Assembly: GCA_002420085.1 (NCBI GenBank)
Contig: DIHI01000137.1
Coordinates: 1 to 8,160 of the forward strand
From: Lysobacterales bacterium UBA5700
GTDB taxonomy: Bacteria > Pseudomonadota > Gammaproteobacteria > Xanthomonadales > Xanthomonadaceae
Direction: 5' to 3'
DNA length: 8,160 nt
Numbering within the stretch: position 1 is the stretch's first letter; each line of letters begins with the position of its first letter. The notes beneath the pieces were generated by a model. It had not been told where the DNA came from. It saw only the letters and a list, made by a program, of their open reading frames with translations, and did no database searches. Both the position numbers and the translations under genes were made by a program. Of this stretch, positions 1 through 7,378 are shown in pieces.

Positions 1-24
1 TCACCGAGTCACCGAGTCACCGAC
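1..24. repeat. Three tandem copies of an 8-bp unit
   Basis: TCACCGAG occurs at 1–8 and 9–16, with TCACCGAC at 17–24. The array starts at the window edge and may continue to the left. It lies 16 bases beyond the receiver-kinase stop. The unit length is not a multiple of three, and on the minus strand the copies bring TGA triplets, so it is unlikely to be coding. The remaining bases up to 40 show no hairpin and no gene. Confidence 0.6.
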
Positions 25-40
25 CTCGCCGCCCGCCGTC

Positions 41-1177
41 TCACCGTTCAGGTTCGGGCTGAACGTGCTCGCTGGGCTGGACAACGACATCGGGAAGCTC
101 GAACACCATGGTCGTTCCGAGATTCTCACCTTTCGATTCAGCCCTGATCCGACCATCGTACCGTTCGACGATTCGACGACAGATCGCCAGGCCGAGGCCG
201 AAGCCTTCGTAGCGATCGCGACCATGCAGCCGACTGAACACCCCGAAGACGTCATCGAGGCGACGTGGCTCGATGCCTATGCCATTGTCACTGATGGCGA
301 CACTCCAGTCGCGCCCCTCGACCGTGGCGTGGACCCGGATGTGGGGTGCTGTTTCCACCTGCCGGAATTTGCAGGCATTGCCGATCAGGTTCTGGAAGAG
401 CCTGACCAGGTCCGAGCCATCGACCTCGACCAGGGGCCAATCGCCGTCAATGACGATGCTGGCACCGCATGCGGTGGTAACCGGCTCAAGAAACTCGATC
501 GCCTGATTCAAGGCGGCCCGCGAAGACTGGACTGGGACCGCTTCGATTTGCCCATCGATCGCTGGTTCCCCGATCGAGGAATACTCAAGCAGGCCGACGA
601 TCATGGCATCCATTCGGGCTGCTGCGTTGCGGGCCATCTGGACACGTTCACGCACACCGTGATCGGGATTTTGATGCAACTGCCGATCGAGCAGTTCAAG
701 GTGTCCCGCCACCGCACGCAAGGGTTGCCGCAGGTCATGGGAAATGGCGGCCGCGAATCGGTGCAAATCGGCGTTGGATTGTTTCAGGCGGCGTTCCAAG
801 GCATGACGATTGAGGGCGGTTCTGAGTGTGGCATTGAGCTCGTCCACCTGGAAAGGTTTGACCAGATAGCCATAGGCGCCCACTTCATCGGCGTCCTTGA
901 GACAACGGCCATCGGAGAACGCGGTCAGAAATACGACCGGGACATCACAACGCTCGCGCAATCGTCGCGCCGTTTCCAGGCCGGTCATTCGGCCGGCGAG
1001 ACGGATATCCATCAAGACGATATCGGCCCCGGAAGTCGGAATCTGTTGCAGTGCATGTTCGCCGTGAGCCGCCTGGCCACAGATGCGAAATCCACGCGCC
1101 TGAAGTCGATCGACGAGTTCGAGCGCAATCAATGCCTCGTCCTCGACGACGAAGACCGTGGGTTTCAACGCTGCCAT
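41..1177 (-). CDS. Receiver–histidine kinase hybrid (REC-HisKA-HATPase_c)
   Basis: The 378-residue soluble protein starts with an intact receiver: acidic pair E12/D13, phosphoacceptor D57 in VLMDIRL, T85 in VVFLTAF and K107 in YLVKPF. A short helical linker (about 118–137) leads to a HisKA domain with H147 in AAISHDLRQPLRAV. The ATPase domain follows with the N box FQNLIGNACKFR (N263, N267), G1 SDNGIGI (D297), an F box VFSRLHGRD, and G2 GFGLGLAICRRIVERYDG at 325–342. The N-box, F-box and H-box wording resembles kinase cores of phytochrome-like proteins. No sensor or DNA-binding domain exists, so the receiver must serve as the input. Its ATG shares one base with the preceding TGA stop (TGATG), a sign of translational coupling; a TTG at 1180 is an alternative start, with GGAG seven bases upstream of it. 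The likely role is to be phosphorylated or bound by the upstream kinase and to act as a second kinase. The target is not in the window. Confidence 0.9.
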   Translation of the reverse strand: MAALKPTVFVVEDEALIALELVDRLQARGFRICGQAAHGEHALQQIPTSGADIVLMDIRLAGRMTGLETARRLRERCDVPVVFLTAFSDGRCLKDADEVGAYGYLVKPFQVDELNATLRTALNRHALERRLKQSNADLHRFAAAISHDLRQPLRAVAGHLELLDRQLHQNPDHGVRERVQMARNAAARMDAMIVGLLEYSSIGEPAIDGQIEAVPVQSSRAALNQAIEFLEPVTTACGASIVIDGDWPLVEVDGSDLVRLFQNLIGNACKFRQVETAPHIRVHATVEGRDWSVAISDNGIGIEPRRLDDVFGVFSRLHGRDRYEGFGLGLAICRRIVERYDGRIRAESKGENLGTTMVFELPDVVVQPSEHVQPEPER

Positions 1178-4100
1178 CAACCCGTCGCTCCACTCGTCCG
1201 CACGGGAGTCGCCCCGACAGTTTCGGTGGTGCCATCATCAGTCCCGTGCTGCGCCCCGGTTGCACGCCCGCCAAGGGACTGCATGGTGCTCCGCTGATCG
1301 CCGCCCATCGTGTCTCCGGTCAGCGGAATGCCTGTGCTGACCGGCTCGCTATTGGTGTTGCCGATCCGTTCGACCAGTGGAATTCGGATCGTGATCCGCA
1401 GGCCATGGCTGCCGTCGTAGTCGATCACCCCATCCAGTTGCCGAACCAGGGCCAGGGTCAGTTTCCAACCGAAACCGCCCTGCTCTTTCGGGTCCATCCC
1501 CGGAGGCAGGCCGATACCATCATCCTGGATGCAGATGCAGAGGTCTGCGTGATCACGCTCGACCGCCACTTTCACTCGCCCCTGATCGCGGTTGGGGAAG
1601 GCGTACTTGAACGCATTGGTCAGTAGTTCGACCACCGTCAGTCCGAGTGGCAGCACGGTGTCCAGCGGCAGCACCAGATCGCGTTCGGTCTCTGTTTCAA
1701 TGGTGATCCGCGCAGCCATCTCACGCCCCCACGAGTGCTGCAATTCGCCAATCAGTGCGTCGAGGTAGTCGCCGAACTCGACCGAGCCGACCTGTGAGGC
1801 GTACAGGCGTTCATGGACCAGGGTCATCGCACGCAGCCGGTCATTGATGCCCTTGAACGCATCGAGTGCTGCCGGATCACGCAGCTTCTTGGCCTCGAAA
1901 TACAACAGGCTTGCAATGATCTGGAGGTTGTTCTTGACGCGATGATGGATTTCCCGCAGCAGGGTTTCCTTCTCGATCAAGGAGGCTTTCAGGCTCTGCT
2001 CGGCCAGCACGCGCTCGGTAACGTCCTGGGTGGTGCCGCGCGACAACAGGGGCGAGTCGTCCTCGTCGTACTCGGTCTCGCAGCGCTGTTCGAGATAGAC
2101 CGTGCGGCCATCGGGGCGAATCAGGCGATGAATGACCTGGAACGCGGTGTGTTGTTCCAGCGCCTGTCGGTAGAAATGCTGGAAGCGCCGTCCCTCATCC
2201 TCCGGGAGGCGGCTCAGGAAATCGTCGAAACGCGGGGTGCCGTAGGCCGGATCGGCGCCGACCAGGGAGAATACTTCGTCTGACCACCACAGGCGATCCT
2301 CGCTCAGGTCATATTCCCAGTTGCCCAGTTTGGCGATGCTCTGGGCACGGCGCAAACGCACTTCGCTGTTCCGAAGCTGTCGCTCCATCTGCAACCGCTC
2401 GGTCACGTCGATGCCGATGCAGACCATGAATCGACCCTCGCCCGGCGGTCCGTCCAGCGCGCTGTTGTAGAACTGGATGGTTCTGAGCAGGCCGTTGCGG
2501 GCGATCCAGTGGACCTCGCGGAACTCGGGACGTGCATCATCGATGCCGAGGGAGGTCTGGAATGCCGTGCGCCGGGCATCGACCGACAGGGTCGGCGACA
2601 TCATGACGTCCCACAGACAGCGGCCCTTGACTTCGTCGAGGGTGAATCCGGTGACGGTTTCGGCACAACGATTGAAGCGACGGATGCGGCCCTCGTGGTC
2701 GAGCACGACGATCAGGGTGCCGGCATTCTCGATCAGGGCGTTGGAGAAGTTGCGCTCGCTGACCAGCATGGCTTCGGCGCGCTTGCGCTCGCTGATGTCT
2801 TCCATGATGTTGAGGCTGTATGGCTGGTCGCCGATGGTCACCAGGGCGCCGTTGTAGATCGCCGGAAAGTGCGTGCCCTGCCGGGTACGAATCACCGTCT
2901 CGAAATCACGCACCGTACCATGCTCGCGCAGCAGGCCCAGGTAGCGCTCACGGTCGCCCGGTACCGCCCACATGTCGAGGTCTTCGGAGGTGCGGCCGAT
3001 CATGTCCTCCGCCGTGCCACCGTAGCGACGCACGGCTTCCGAGTTGGCGGCGATGATCCGGCCTTCGGGAACCGACAACAGGCCGATCATGTTCGGGCTT
3101 TGCTCGAAGATCGCCCGCAGCATCTCCTCGCTCTCTCGCAGACGCGATTGTGCCTGGGTCCGGCGAATCGCGGCCGCGATGTGGGTGCTCACGAATTCGA
3201 GCAGTTCCCGGTGGCGTTGCGAGTAATGGGCGCCGCCGGTGTAGCTCTGCACGGCGATCGCTCCGATGACCCGCTCATCGATGGTCAGGGGGACGCCCAA
3301 CCATTCTGCCGGCGGCGTGCCAGCAATGGTCTCGACCCTGCCGCCGCCATCAGTGGGGCTGGCCGAGAGCAGGACCGATCTGCCGCTCCGGACGACAGTC
3401 GCGGTCAGGGTGCTGTCGCCGAGCTTCTGCGGGGGCGGGGCTTCATCGTTCTCGTCGAGAAAATACGGGAAGCTGACCATGTCGTTGTCGGCATCGTACA
3501 TCGCGACGTAGAAGTTCGGTGCTGGCAGCAGACCATCGATGATGCAGTGGATCCGGCCATACAGATCGGCCAGATCGGTGGCATCGAGCGCGGCCCCAGC
3601 GATCTCGCGCAGCGCGTGCTGGGTTCGCTCCCACTGGCGGCGATCGGTGATATCGACGATGGTCGATTGGGTGCCGACGATCTCGCCGCCTTCGATGACG
3701 ACATCGACCCGTGCATCGAGCCAGATCCGGCGGCCATCACGGGTCAGCCCCTCGAACTGGAATCGCTGTGCGCAGTCGTCACCCGCGATCCGTCGATCAT
3801 GACGATGGCGCAGCGTGACCTGATATTCGGGCGCGACGTAGTCTTCCAGGCGCAGGCGGCCGACATCCTCGCTGTCGAATGCAAACATCGACAGGAAACG
3901 GTCATTGGCGAACACCACCCTGCCCTCGCGATCATCGACGATCACCGCGTCATTGACGTTCGACAGCAGCCAGCGCATCCGTTGGCCACGTCGGATCAGG
4001 CTTTCGATCCGATTCTCCAGCCGGTGCTCGCGGGCCAGGGCGGGGCCGAGGCGGTCGGGATGCTCGAATGCGACGATATCGCGGGCACCACGCTCGAACA

Positions 4101-4371
4101 GTCGGATGGCCTCGGCTTCGCGCGCCAGCGGATGGCCGATCAGGGTCGGCAGCGGGGTCTCCTGTTCGGCAAGCTGGGCCAGCACGGCAGCCGCGTCGGG
4201 AGCCTGGCCGCTGGCGAGATCGGCGACCACGGCATGCCAGCCGTGTTGGGCAAGGATCCGGGTCAGGGCGCTCGGGTCACTGACATACTCGACCGTGCAG
4301 CCGCTGGCGTCGAAGACCTGGGCGAACGGGTCGTCTCCGGGGCGATGATCGCTGACTCTCACTATCCGCAT
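1177..4371 (-). CDS. Cytoplasmic multi-PAS/GAF sensor histidine kinase (HisKA_2 type)
   Basis: The 1064-residue protein has no signal peptide or membrane segment. Domains in order: a receiver-like fold at about 1–115 with degenerate active site (D51 kept, but the usual Thr/Ser and Lys positions read G79 and E103-H104); PAS at 130–245; GAF at 252–403; PAS at 413–529, 536–658 and 668–787, the last starting LGNWEYDL as in PAS_3. The PAS domains end in DITDR, DISER or DVTER joints leading into helical linkers. The kinase core is HisKA_2-like: EIHHRVKNNLQII with H810 the likely phosphoacceptor, then an ATPase domain with E915/N919 (VELLTNAFKYAF), DDGIG at 950–954 and a glycine box GGFGWKL at 965–971. 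A Gly/Thr-rich tail occupies 1003–1064. This kinase class is linked to single receivers and general stress or light signalling; the ligand here is unknown. ATG 4371 is preferred because MRIVRVSD forms a beta-strand start and AGGA lies nine bases upstream; GTG 4374 is an alternative. The stop overlaps the next gene's start. Confidence 0.88.
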   Translation of the reverse strand: MRIVRVSDHRPGDDPFAQVFDASGCTVEYVSDPSALTRILAQHGWHAVVADLASGQAPDAAAVLAQLAEQETPLPTLIGHPLAREAEAIRLFERGARDIVAFEHPDRLGPALAREHRLENRIESLIRRGQRMRWLLSNVNDAVIVDDREGRVVFANDRFLSMFAFDSEDVGRLRLEDYVAPEYQVTLRHRHDRRIAGDDCAQRFQFEGLTRDGRRIWLDARVDVVIEGGEIVGTQSTIVDITDRRQWERTQHALREIAGAALDATDLADLYGRIHCIIDGLLPAPNFYVAMYDADNDMVSFPYFLDENDEAPPPQKLGDSTLTATVVRSGRSVLLSASPTDGGGRVETIAGTPPAEWLGVPLTIDERVIGAIAVQSYTGGAHYSQRHRELLEFVSTHIAAAIRRTQAQSRLRESEEMLRAIFEQSPNMIGLLSVPEGRIIAANSEAVRRYGGTAEDMIGRTSEDLDMWAVPGDRERYLGLLREHGTVRDFETVIRTRQGTHFPAIYNGALVTIGDQPYSLNIMEDISERKRAEAMLVSERNFSNALIENAGTLIVVLDHEGRIRRFNRCAETVTGFTLDEVKGRCLWDVMMSPTLSVDARRTAFQTSLGIDDARPEFREVHWIARNGLLRTIQFYNSALDGPPGEGRFMVCIGIDVTERLQMERQLRNSEVRLRRAQSIAKLGNWEYDLSEDRLWWSDEVFSLVGADPAYGTPRFDDFLSRLPEDEGRRFQHFYRQALEQHTAFQVIHRLIRPDGRTVYLEQRCETEYDEDDSPLLSRGTTQDVTERVLAEQSLKASLIEKETLLREIHHRVKNNLQIIASLLYFEAKKLRDPAALDAFKGINDRLRAMTLVHERLYASQVGSVEFGDYLDALIGELQHSWGREMAARITIETETERDLVLPLDTVLPLGLTVVELLTNAFKYAFPNRDQGRVKVAVERDHADLCICIQDDGIGLPPGMDPKEQGGFGWKLTLALVRQLDGVIDYDGSHGLRITIRIPLVERIGNTNSEPVSTGIPLTGDTMGGDQRSTMQSLGGRATGAQHGTDDGTTETVGATPVRTSGATG

Positions 4372-4698
4372 CACGATCGATCCTGTCCGCGTGATTCTGG
4401 CTGTGTGTCGGAGCCGGCCCGGCCCGTGTGCATCGACCGCCGACAGCACATGCCGACGCGCATGGCCATTCCGTTCAGTCTGTCTGCGTATCGCATCGCG
4501 TCCTGCCCTCACCCTGCGTTCGGACCAGTCCGGAAACGGCGCGACCGGTTCACTCGAATCGATATCGGCCAGTGCCTCCGAAACTTTAGCGCAATCCCGA
4601 TCCTGGTGCGGCAGGCGCACCTGTTTTCGCGGCGACGGGATACCTTGGCGCCGCGCGCCGGTACGCCGTGATCGCTACGGTGGGTCGGCGCTTCCGAC
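4372..4698. other. Noncoding stretch between alr and the sensor kinase gene
   Basis: I see no convincing gene here. The sensor-kinase frame stays open upstream to a GTG at 4620, but the added 83 residues are arginine-rich, resemble no domain, and that GTG has no ribosome binding site. Just after alr are a 5-bp hairpin (4684–4698) and a bulged 8-bp stem (4641–4663); both lack a U-tract, so termination is only possible. Close to the sensor gene, AGGA at 4381–4384 is a plausible Shine-Dalgarno sequence, six bases before a GTG and nine before the ATG at 4371. No clear -35/-10 pair was found, although the gap is long enough for a promoter. Confidence 0.5.
4641..4663 (-). terminator. Weak bulged hairpin downstream of alr
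   Basis: The plus strand reads TACC, TT bulge, GGCG, a 5-base loop, CGCC, GGTA: eight paired bases with a 2-base bulge. In transcription order it lies about 36 bases after the alr stop. A smaller GTCGG/CCGAC hairpin (4684–4698) directly abuts the alr stop. No U-tract follows either one. They may end the alr transcript, but the evidence is thin. Confidence 0.25.
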
Positions 4699-5784
4699 TC
4701 AGGCTTCCAGAAACCGAACTCGGCGGGTGATCGAGCAGACCAGTTCGTAGCCGATGGTGGCGGCGGCGGCGGCGACCCGCTCGACCGGCAGTTCCGGCCC
4801 CCACAGCAGCACCGGATCACCGACCCTGGCCTCCGGCAGGTTCGTGAGATCGATGGCCAGCAGGTCCATCGACACCCGTCCGACCAACCGGGCCGGGCGT
4901 CCACCGACCTGCACCGGGGTGCCACTCGGCGCGGCCCGTGGATAACCATCGCCGTAGCCGATCGCGGCAACGCCGATCCGCATCGGGCCAGGGGTCCGGA
5001 AGTCTCCGCCATAGCCGATCGCTTCCCCTGCCGCAACGCTGTTGATGGCGATCAGCCGGGTACCCAGCGACATCGCCGGGCGCAGGCCGAAATCCGCTCC
5101 GGTACGACCGGCGACGACACTGATTCCGTACAGCGCTCCGCCAGGACGAACCCAGTCGCCATGACTGGCCGGCCAGCCGAGCACGCCGGCCGAATTGGCC
5201 AGCGAGCGTGATCCAGCAAGGCCATCCAGGGCCTTGCTGAACCGTGCGATCTGTTCGCCCGTGGCGGCACAGTCGAATTCATCGGACCGCGCGAAGTGGG
5301 TCATCCAGACCGGCTCGGTCCGAACCGAGGCAATCCGTGCCAGTCGTTGCATCAACATCGGTGCCGACTCCGGTGCGAAACCGAGCCGATGCATGCCGGT
5401 ATCGAGTTTGACCCAACAGCCCAGCCAGGCGGGTTCACCCTGTGCTCGGGCTGATTCGAGGATGCGCAGTTGGCTCTCGTGGTGCAGCACCACTTCGACA
5501 TCCAGACGCCGCAGATCCGGCAGATCCTCCGGCGAATCGAATCCGGAAAGCAGCACGATGCGCTGGCTGTGTCCGGCCGCCCGCAGCCGCTCGGCATCGG
5601 CCAGGGCTGCCACACCGAAGGCATCGGCGCCCTGCAAGGCCATCGCGACGCGCTCCAGGCCATGGCCATAGCCGTCGGCCTTGACCACCGCCATGACCTT
5701 GGCGCCGGGTGCCAGTTGCCGGATACGCGCCAGATTGTGGCGCAAGGCATCGAGGTGGATGATCGCGTGGGTTGGTCGAGCCAT
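4699..5784 (-). CDS. alr: Alanine racemase
   Basis: This 361-residue PLP enzyme interconverts L- and D-alanine in the cytoplasm and supplies D-Ala for peptidoglycan. The N-terminal TIM-barrel contains VVKADGYGHG, in which K35 is the expected PLP-binding lysine. LDTGMHRLG (about 127–135) holds R133, corresponding to the substrate-positioning arginine. MTHFARSDE lies at 161–169 and NSAG at 197–200. RPGGALYG holds R213, expected to contact the PLP ring nitrogen. In the C-terminal beta domain, IGYGGDF supplies the second catalytic base Y258, and IGYGDGYPR and RVSMDLLAIDL follow. All key residues are present. The ATG start fits the family N-terminus (HAIIHLDALRHN), but no Shine-Dalgarno sequence precedes it; a TAGAAT -10-like element close by suggests a very short leader. 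The gene lies 100 bp downstream of dnaB on the same strand. A paralogue such as dadX is possible, but the position beside dnaB favours alr. Confidence 0.96.
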   Translation of the reverse strand: MARPTHAIIHLDALRHNLARIRQLAPGAKVMAVVKADGYGHGLERVAMALQGADAFGVAALADAERLRAAGHSQRIVLLSGFDSPEDLPDLRRLDVEVVLHHESQLRILESARAQGEPAWLGCWVKLDTGMHRLGFAPESAPMLMQRLARIASVRTEPVWMTHFARSDEFDCAATGEQIARFSKALDGLAGSRSLANSAGVLGWPASHGDWVRPGGALYGISVVAGRTGADFGLRPAMSLGTRLIAINSVAAGEAIGYGGDFRTPGPMRIGVAAIGYGDGYPRAAPSGTPVQVGGRPARLVGRVSMDLLAIDLTNLPEARVGDPVLLWGPELPVERVAAAAATIGYELVCSITRRVRFLEA

Positions 5785-5793
5785 GGGCCGGTC

Positions 5794-5799
5794 ATTCTA
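5794..5799 (-). promoter_or_regulatory. Candidate -10 element for alr
   Basis: On the minus strand the sequence TAGAAT, one base from the sigma-70 consensus TATAAT, ends nine bases before the alr ATG. If used, transcription would start only a few bases before the start codon. No good -35 hexamer lies at 16–18 bp spacing, so the call rests on the -10 match and on the lack of a ribosome binding site. Confidence 0.3.
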
Positions 5800-5810
5800 T
5801 CCCGAGCAGA

Positions 5811-5873
5811 GACGGCCCTGCCCCAGTGTCGGTGCTTCTGTCATGCCGCAAGCGCGGCAGCGAACGGGCCGTC
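5811..5873 (-). terminator. Nested inverted repeat between dnaB and alr
   Basis: An outer 8-bp perfect stem (GACGGCCC at 5811–5818, GGGCCGTC at 5866–5873) encloses an inner perfect hairpin (TGCCGC, loop AAGC, GCGGCA, 5844–5859). The outer right arm begins 11 bases after the dnaB stop in transcription order. There is no U-tract. It could weaken read-through from dnaB into alr or stabilise the dnaB mRNA end. The symmetry is read directly; termination is an inference. Confidence 0.4.
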
Positions 5874-5884
5874 CTCGATGTGAC

Positions 5885-7282
5885 TCACTCGAACTGACCG
5901 ACGTCGTCATGGGCGAGATTGTCGAACCGGGTGTACTCACCGAAGAACTTCAGCTTGACCGTGCCGGTCGGCCCGTTACGCTGCTTGCCGATGATCACCT
6001 CGGCCAGACCCTGGTCGTTGGAATCCTTGTGGTAGTAGTCATCACGGTAGATGAACACGATCACGTCGGCGTCCTGCTCGATCGCACCCGACTCGCGCAG
6101 GTCGGCCATCACCGGACGCTTGTCGGTACGGCTTTCCAGGCCACGGTTGAGCTGGGACAGCGCCAGCACTGGCACGTCGAGTTCCTTGGCCAGCGCCTTG
6201 AGGCTGCGCGAGATTTCCGAGATTTCAGTGGCACGGTTTTCCTTGTTGCCGGGAACCTGCATCAATTGCAGGTAATCGATGACGATCAGGCCCAGGTCAT
6301 GCTCGCGCTTGAAGCGTCGGGCTTTGGAGCGCAGCACATCCGGCGACAGTCCGGGCGTGTCGTCGATATACAGTCGTGATTCCCGCAGCAGGCGGATTGC
6401 CGAGGTCACTCGACTCCAGTCTTCGTCTTCGAGTTGGCCGGTACGCAGGCGTCCGGCGTGGACCCGCCCGATCGAGGAGATCATGCGGAAGGCAAGCTGG
6501 GAGTACGACATTTCCATCGAAAACACGATCACCGATTTCTTGCTCTTCAGCGCGGCATACTCGGCCATGTTCAAGGCCAGCGTGGTCTTGCCCATGGCTG
6601 GCCGGGCGGCGAGGATCAGCAGGTCGGACTTCTGCAGGCCGGAGGTGATCTGGTCGAAGTCGGTGAAGCCGGTCGGCAGGCCAGTGACGGCGCTCTTGGC
6701 GTTGAAGCGGGCATTGAGGATGCCGAATGCCTCGGTCAATGCCTCGCCGATGCCGACGAAGTCGCGCCGGCCGCGTTGGCCCTGCTCGGCGATGCGGAAC
6801 ACTTTCTGCTCGGCCGCCGACAACACTTCCACCGTGTCCCGACCGTTCGGCTCGAAGCCATCATTGACGATCTCGGTGCCGACTTCGATCAGCTTGCGCA
6901 GCACCGACTTCTCGCGAACGATCTCGGCATAGGCGACGATGTTGGCGGCCGAGGGCGTGGTCTGGGCCAGTTCGATCAAGTAGGCGGTGCCACCGATCTG
7001 ATCGGACAGGCCGTTGGAATCGAACCAGTCGCCGAGGGTGACGGCATCGAACGAGCGGCTCTTGTCACCCAACTCGCGGATGGCGCGGAAGATCAGTCGG
7101 TGGTCGCGGCGGTAGAAGTCTTCCTCGACCAGCAGATCGCCGACCCGGTCGATCGCGTCCGGCGCCAGCATCAGGCCGCCGAGCACCGCCTGTTCGGCCT
7201 CGACCGATTGCGGTGGCAGGCGCAGCGCCTCGATCCGCGAGTCGCCTCGGGATTCCGATGGAAGAGGATAGCGTTGCGCCAT
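5885..7282 (-). CDS. dnaB: Replicative DNA helicase DnaB
   Basis: This is a 465-residue DnaB, normal in length and uninterrupted by an intein. DnaB is the hexameric ATP-driven 5'-3' helicase at the replication fork and partners with DnaG primase. The N-terminal primase-interacting domain begins around residue 23 (PPQSVEAEQAVLGGLML). After a linker, the RecA-like motor starts near residue 195. Walker A is RPAMGKTT with K232 and T233; the SMEM segment holds the likely catalytic E258; Walker B is LIVIDYLQL with D336; SQLNRGLE and DLRESGAIEQDAD follow at about 376–406; the candidate arginine finger is R435 in GKQRNGPTG. The ATG start has a GGAG site six bases upstream. Upstream lie tandem DnaA-like boxes, and downstream, 11 bases past the stop, is a nested inverted repeat before alr. 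Confidence 0.97.
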   Translation of the reverse strand: MAQRYPLPSESRGDSRIEALRLPPQSVEAEQAVLGGLMLAPDAIDRVGDLLVEEDFYRRDHRLIFRAIRELGDKSRSFDAVTLGDWFDSNGLSDQIGGTAYLIELAQTTPSAANIVAYAEIVREKSVLRKLIEVGTEIVNDGFEPNGRDTVEVLSAAEQKVFRIAEQGQRGRRDFVGIGEALTEAFGILNARFNAKSAVTGLPTGFTDFDQITSGLQKSDLLILAARPAMGKTTLALNMAEYAALKSKKSVIVFSMEMSYSQLAFRMISSIGRVHAGRLRTGQLEDEDWSRVTSAIRLLRESRLYIDDTPGLSPDVLRSKARRFKREHDLGLIVIDYLQLMQVPGNKENRATEISEISRSLKALAKELDVPVLALSQLNRGLESRTDKRPVMADLRESGAIEQDADVIVFIYRDDYYHKDSNDQGLAEVIIGKQRNGPTGTVKLKFFGEYTRFDNLAHDDVGQFE

Positions 7283-7348
7283 GATCGGCTCCGGAAGCGG
7301 TGCTGGGGGAAGCGGTCCATGCTACGCGCCGGAGCACCGGGGGTGTTG

Positions 7349-7360
7349 CAGACAAGTCTG
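7349..7360. repeat. Short dyad CAGAC-AA-GTCTG next to the DnaA box
   Basis: A perfect 5-bp inverted repeat with a 2-base centre overlaps the first two bases of the DnaA box at 7359–7367. It could be half of a composite operator in the dnaB control region. Five-base arms arise often by chance, so only the symmetry is claimed. Confidence 0.25.
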
Positions 7361-7378
7361 TGGATAACCGGTTGATAA
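7359..7378. promoter_or_regulatory. DnaA box plus degenerate second box upstream of dnaB
   Basis: Positions 7359–7367 read TGTGGATAA, the exact reverse complement of the consensus DnaA box TTATCCACA. Positions 7370–7378 read GGTTGATAA (TTATCAACC on the other strand), which matches the consensus at seven of nine bases. Both copies continue into CC, so GATAACC recurs with an 11-bp period, placing the two sites on the same face of the helix. They lie about 77–96 bp upstream of the dnaB start codon. DnaA binds such boxes both at origins and at promoters it regulates. Here two sites are too few to suggest an origin, so control of dnaB is the likelier role. Confidence 0.55.

Noticed and set aside
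1..255. Minus-strand open frame running off the left edge
   Set aside because: It overlaps the end of the receiver-kinase gene by more than 200 bases in another frame; the product is low-complexity and resembles nothing.
65..1297. A 410-codon open frame on the plus strand, opposite the receiver-kinase
   Set aside because: It is antisense to intact receiver, HisKA and HATPase_c motifs and has no domain of its own.
4372..4620. An N-terminal extension of the sensor kinase to the GTG at 4620
   Set aside because: The extra residues are Arg-rich and domain-less, no ribosome binding site precedes the GTG, and an AGGA lies suitably before the ATG at 4371.
2509..4671. A 720-codon open frame on the plus strand, opposite the sensor kinase
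   Set aside because: The minus strand over the same bases encodes clear GAF, PAS and receiver-like domains. Long antisense open frames are common in GC-rich DNA, and this product shows no recognisable domain.
5885..7282. Possible intein in dnaB
   Set aside because: DnaB is a frequent intein host, but the Walker A, Walker B and arginine-finger regions are continuous and the total length is normal.
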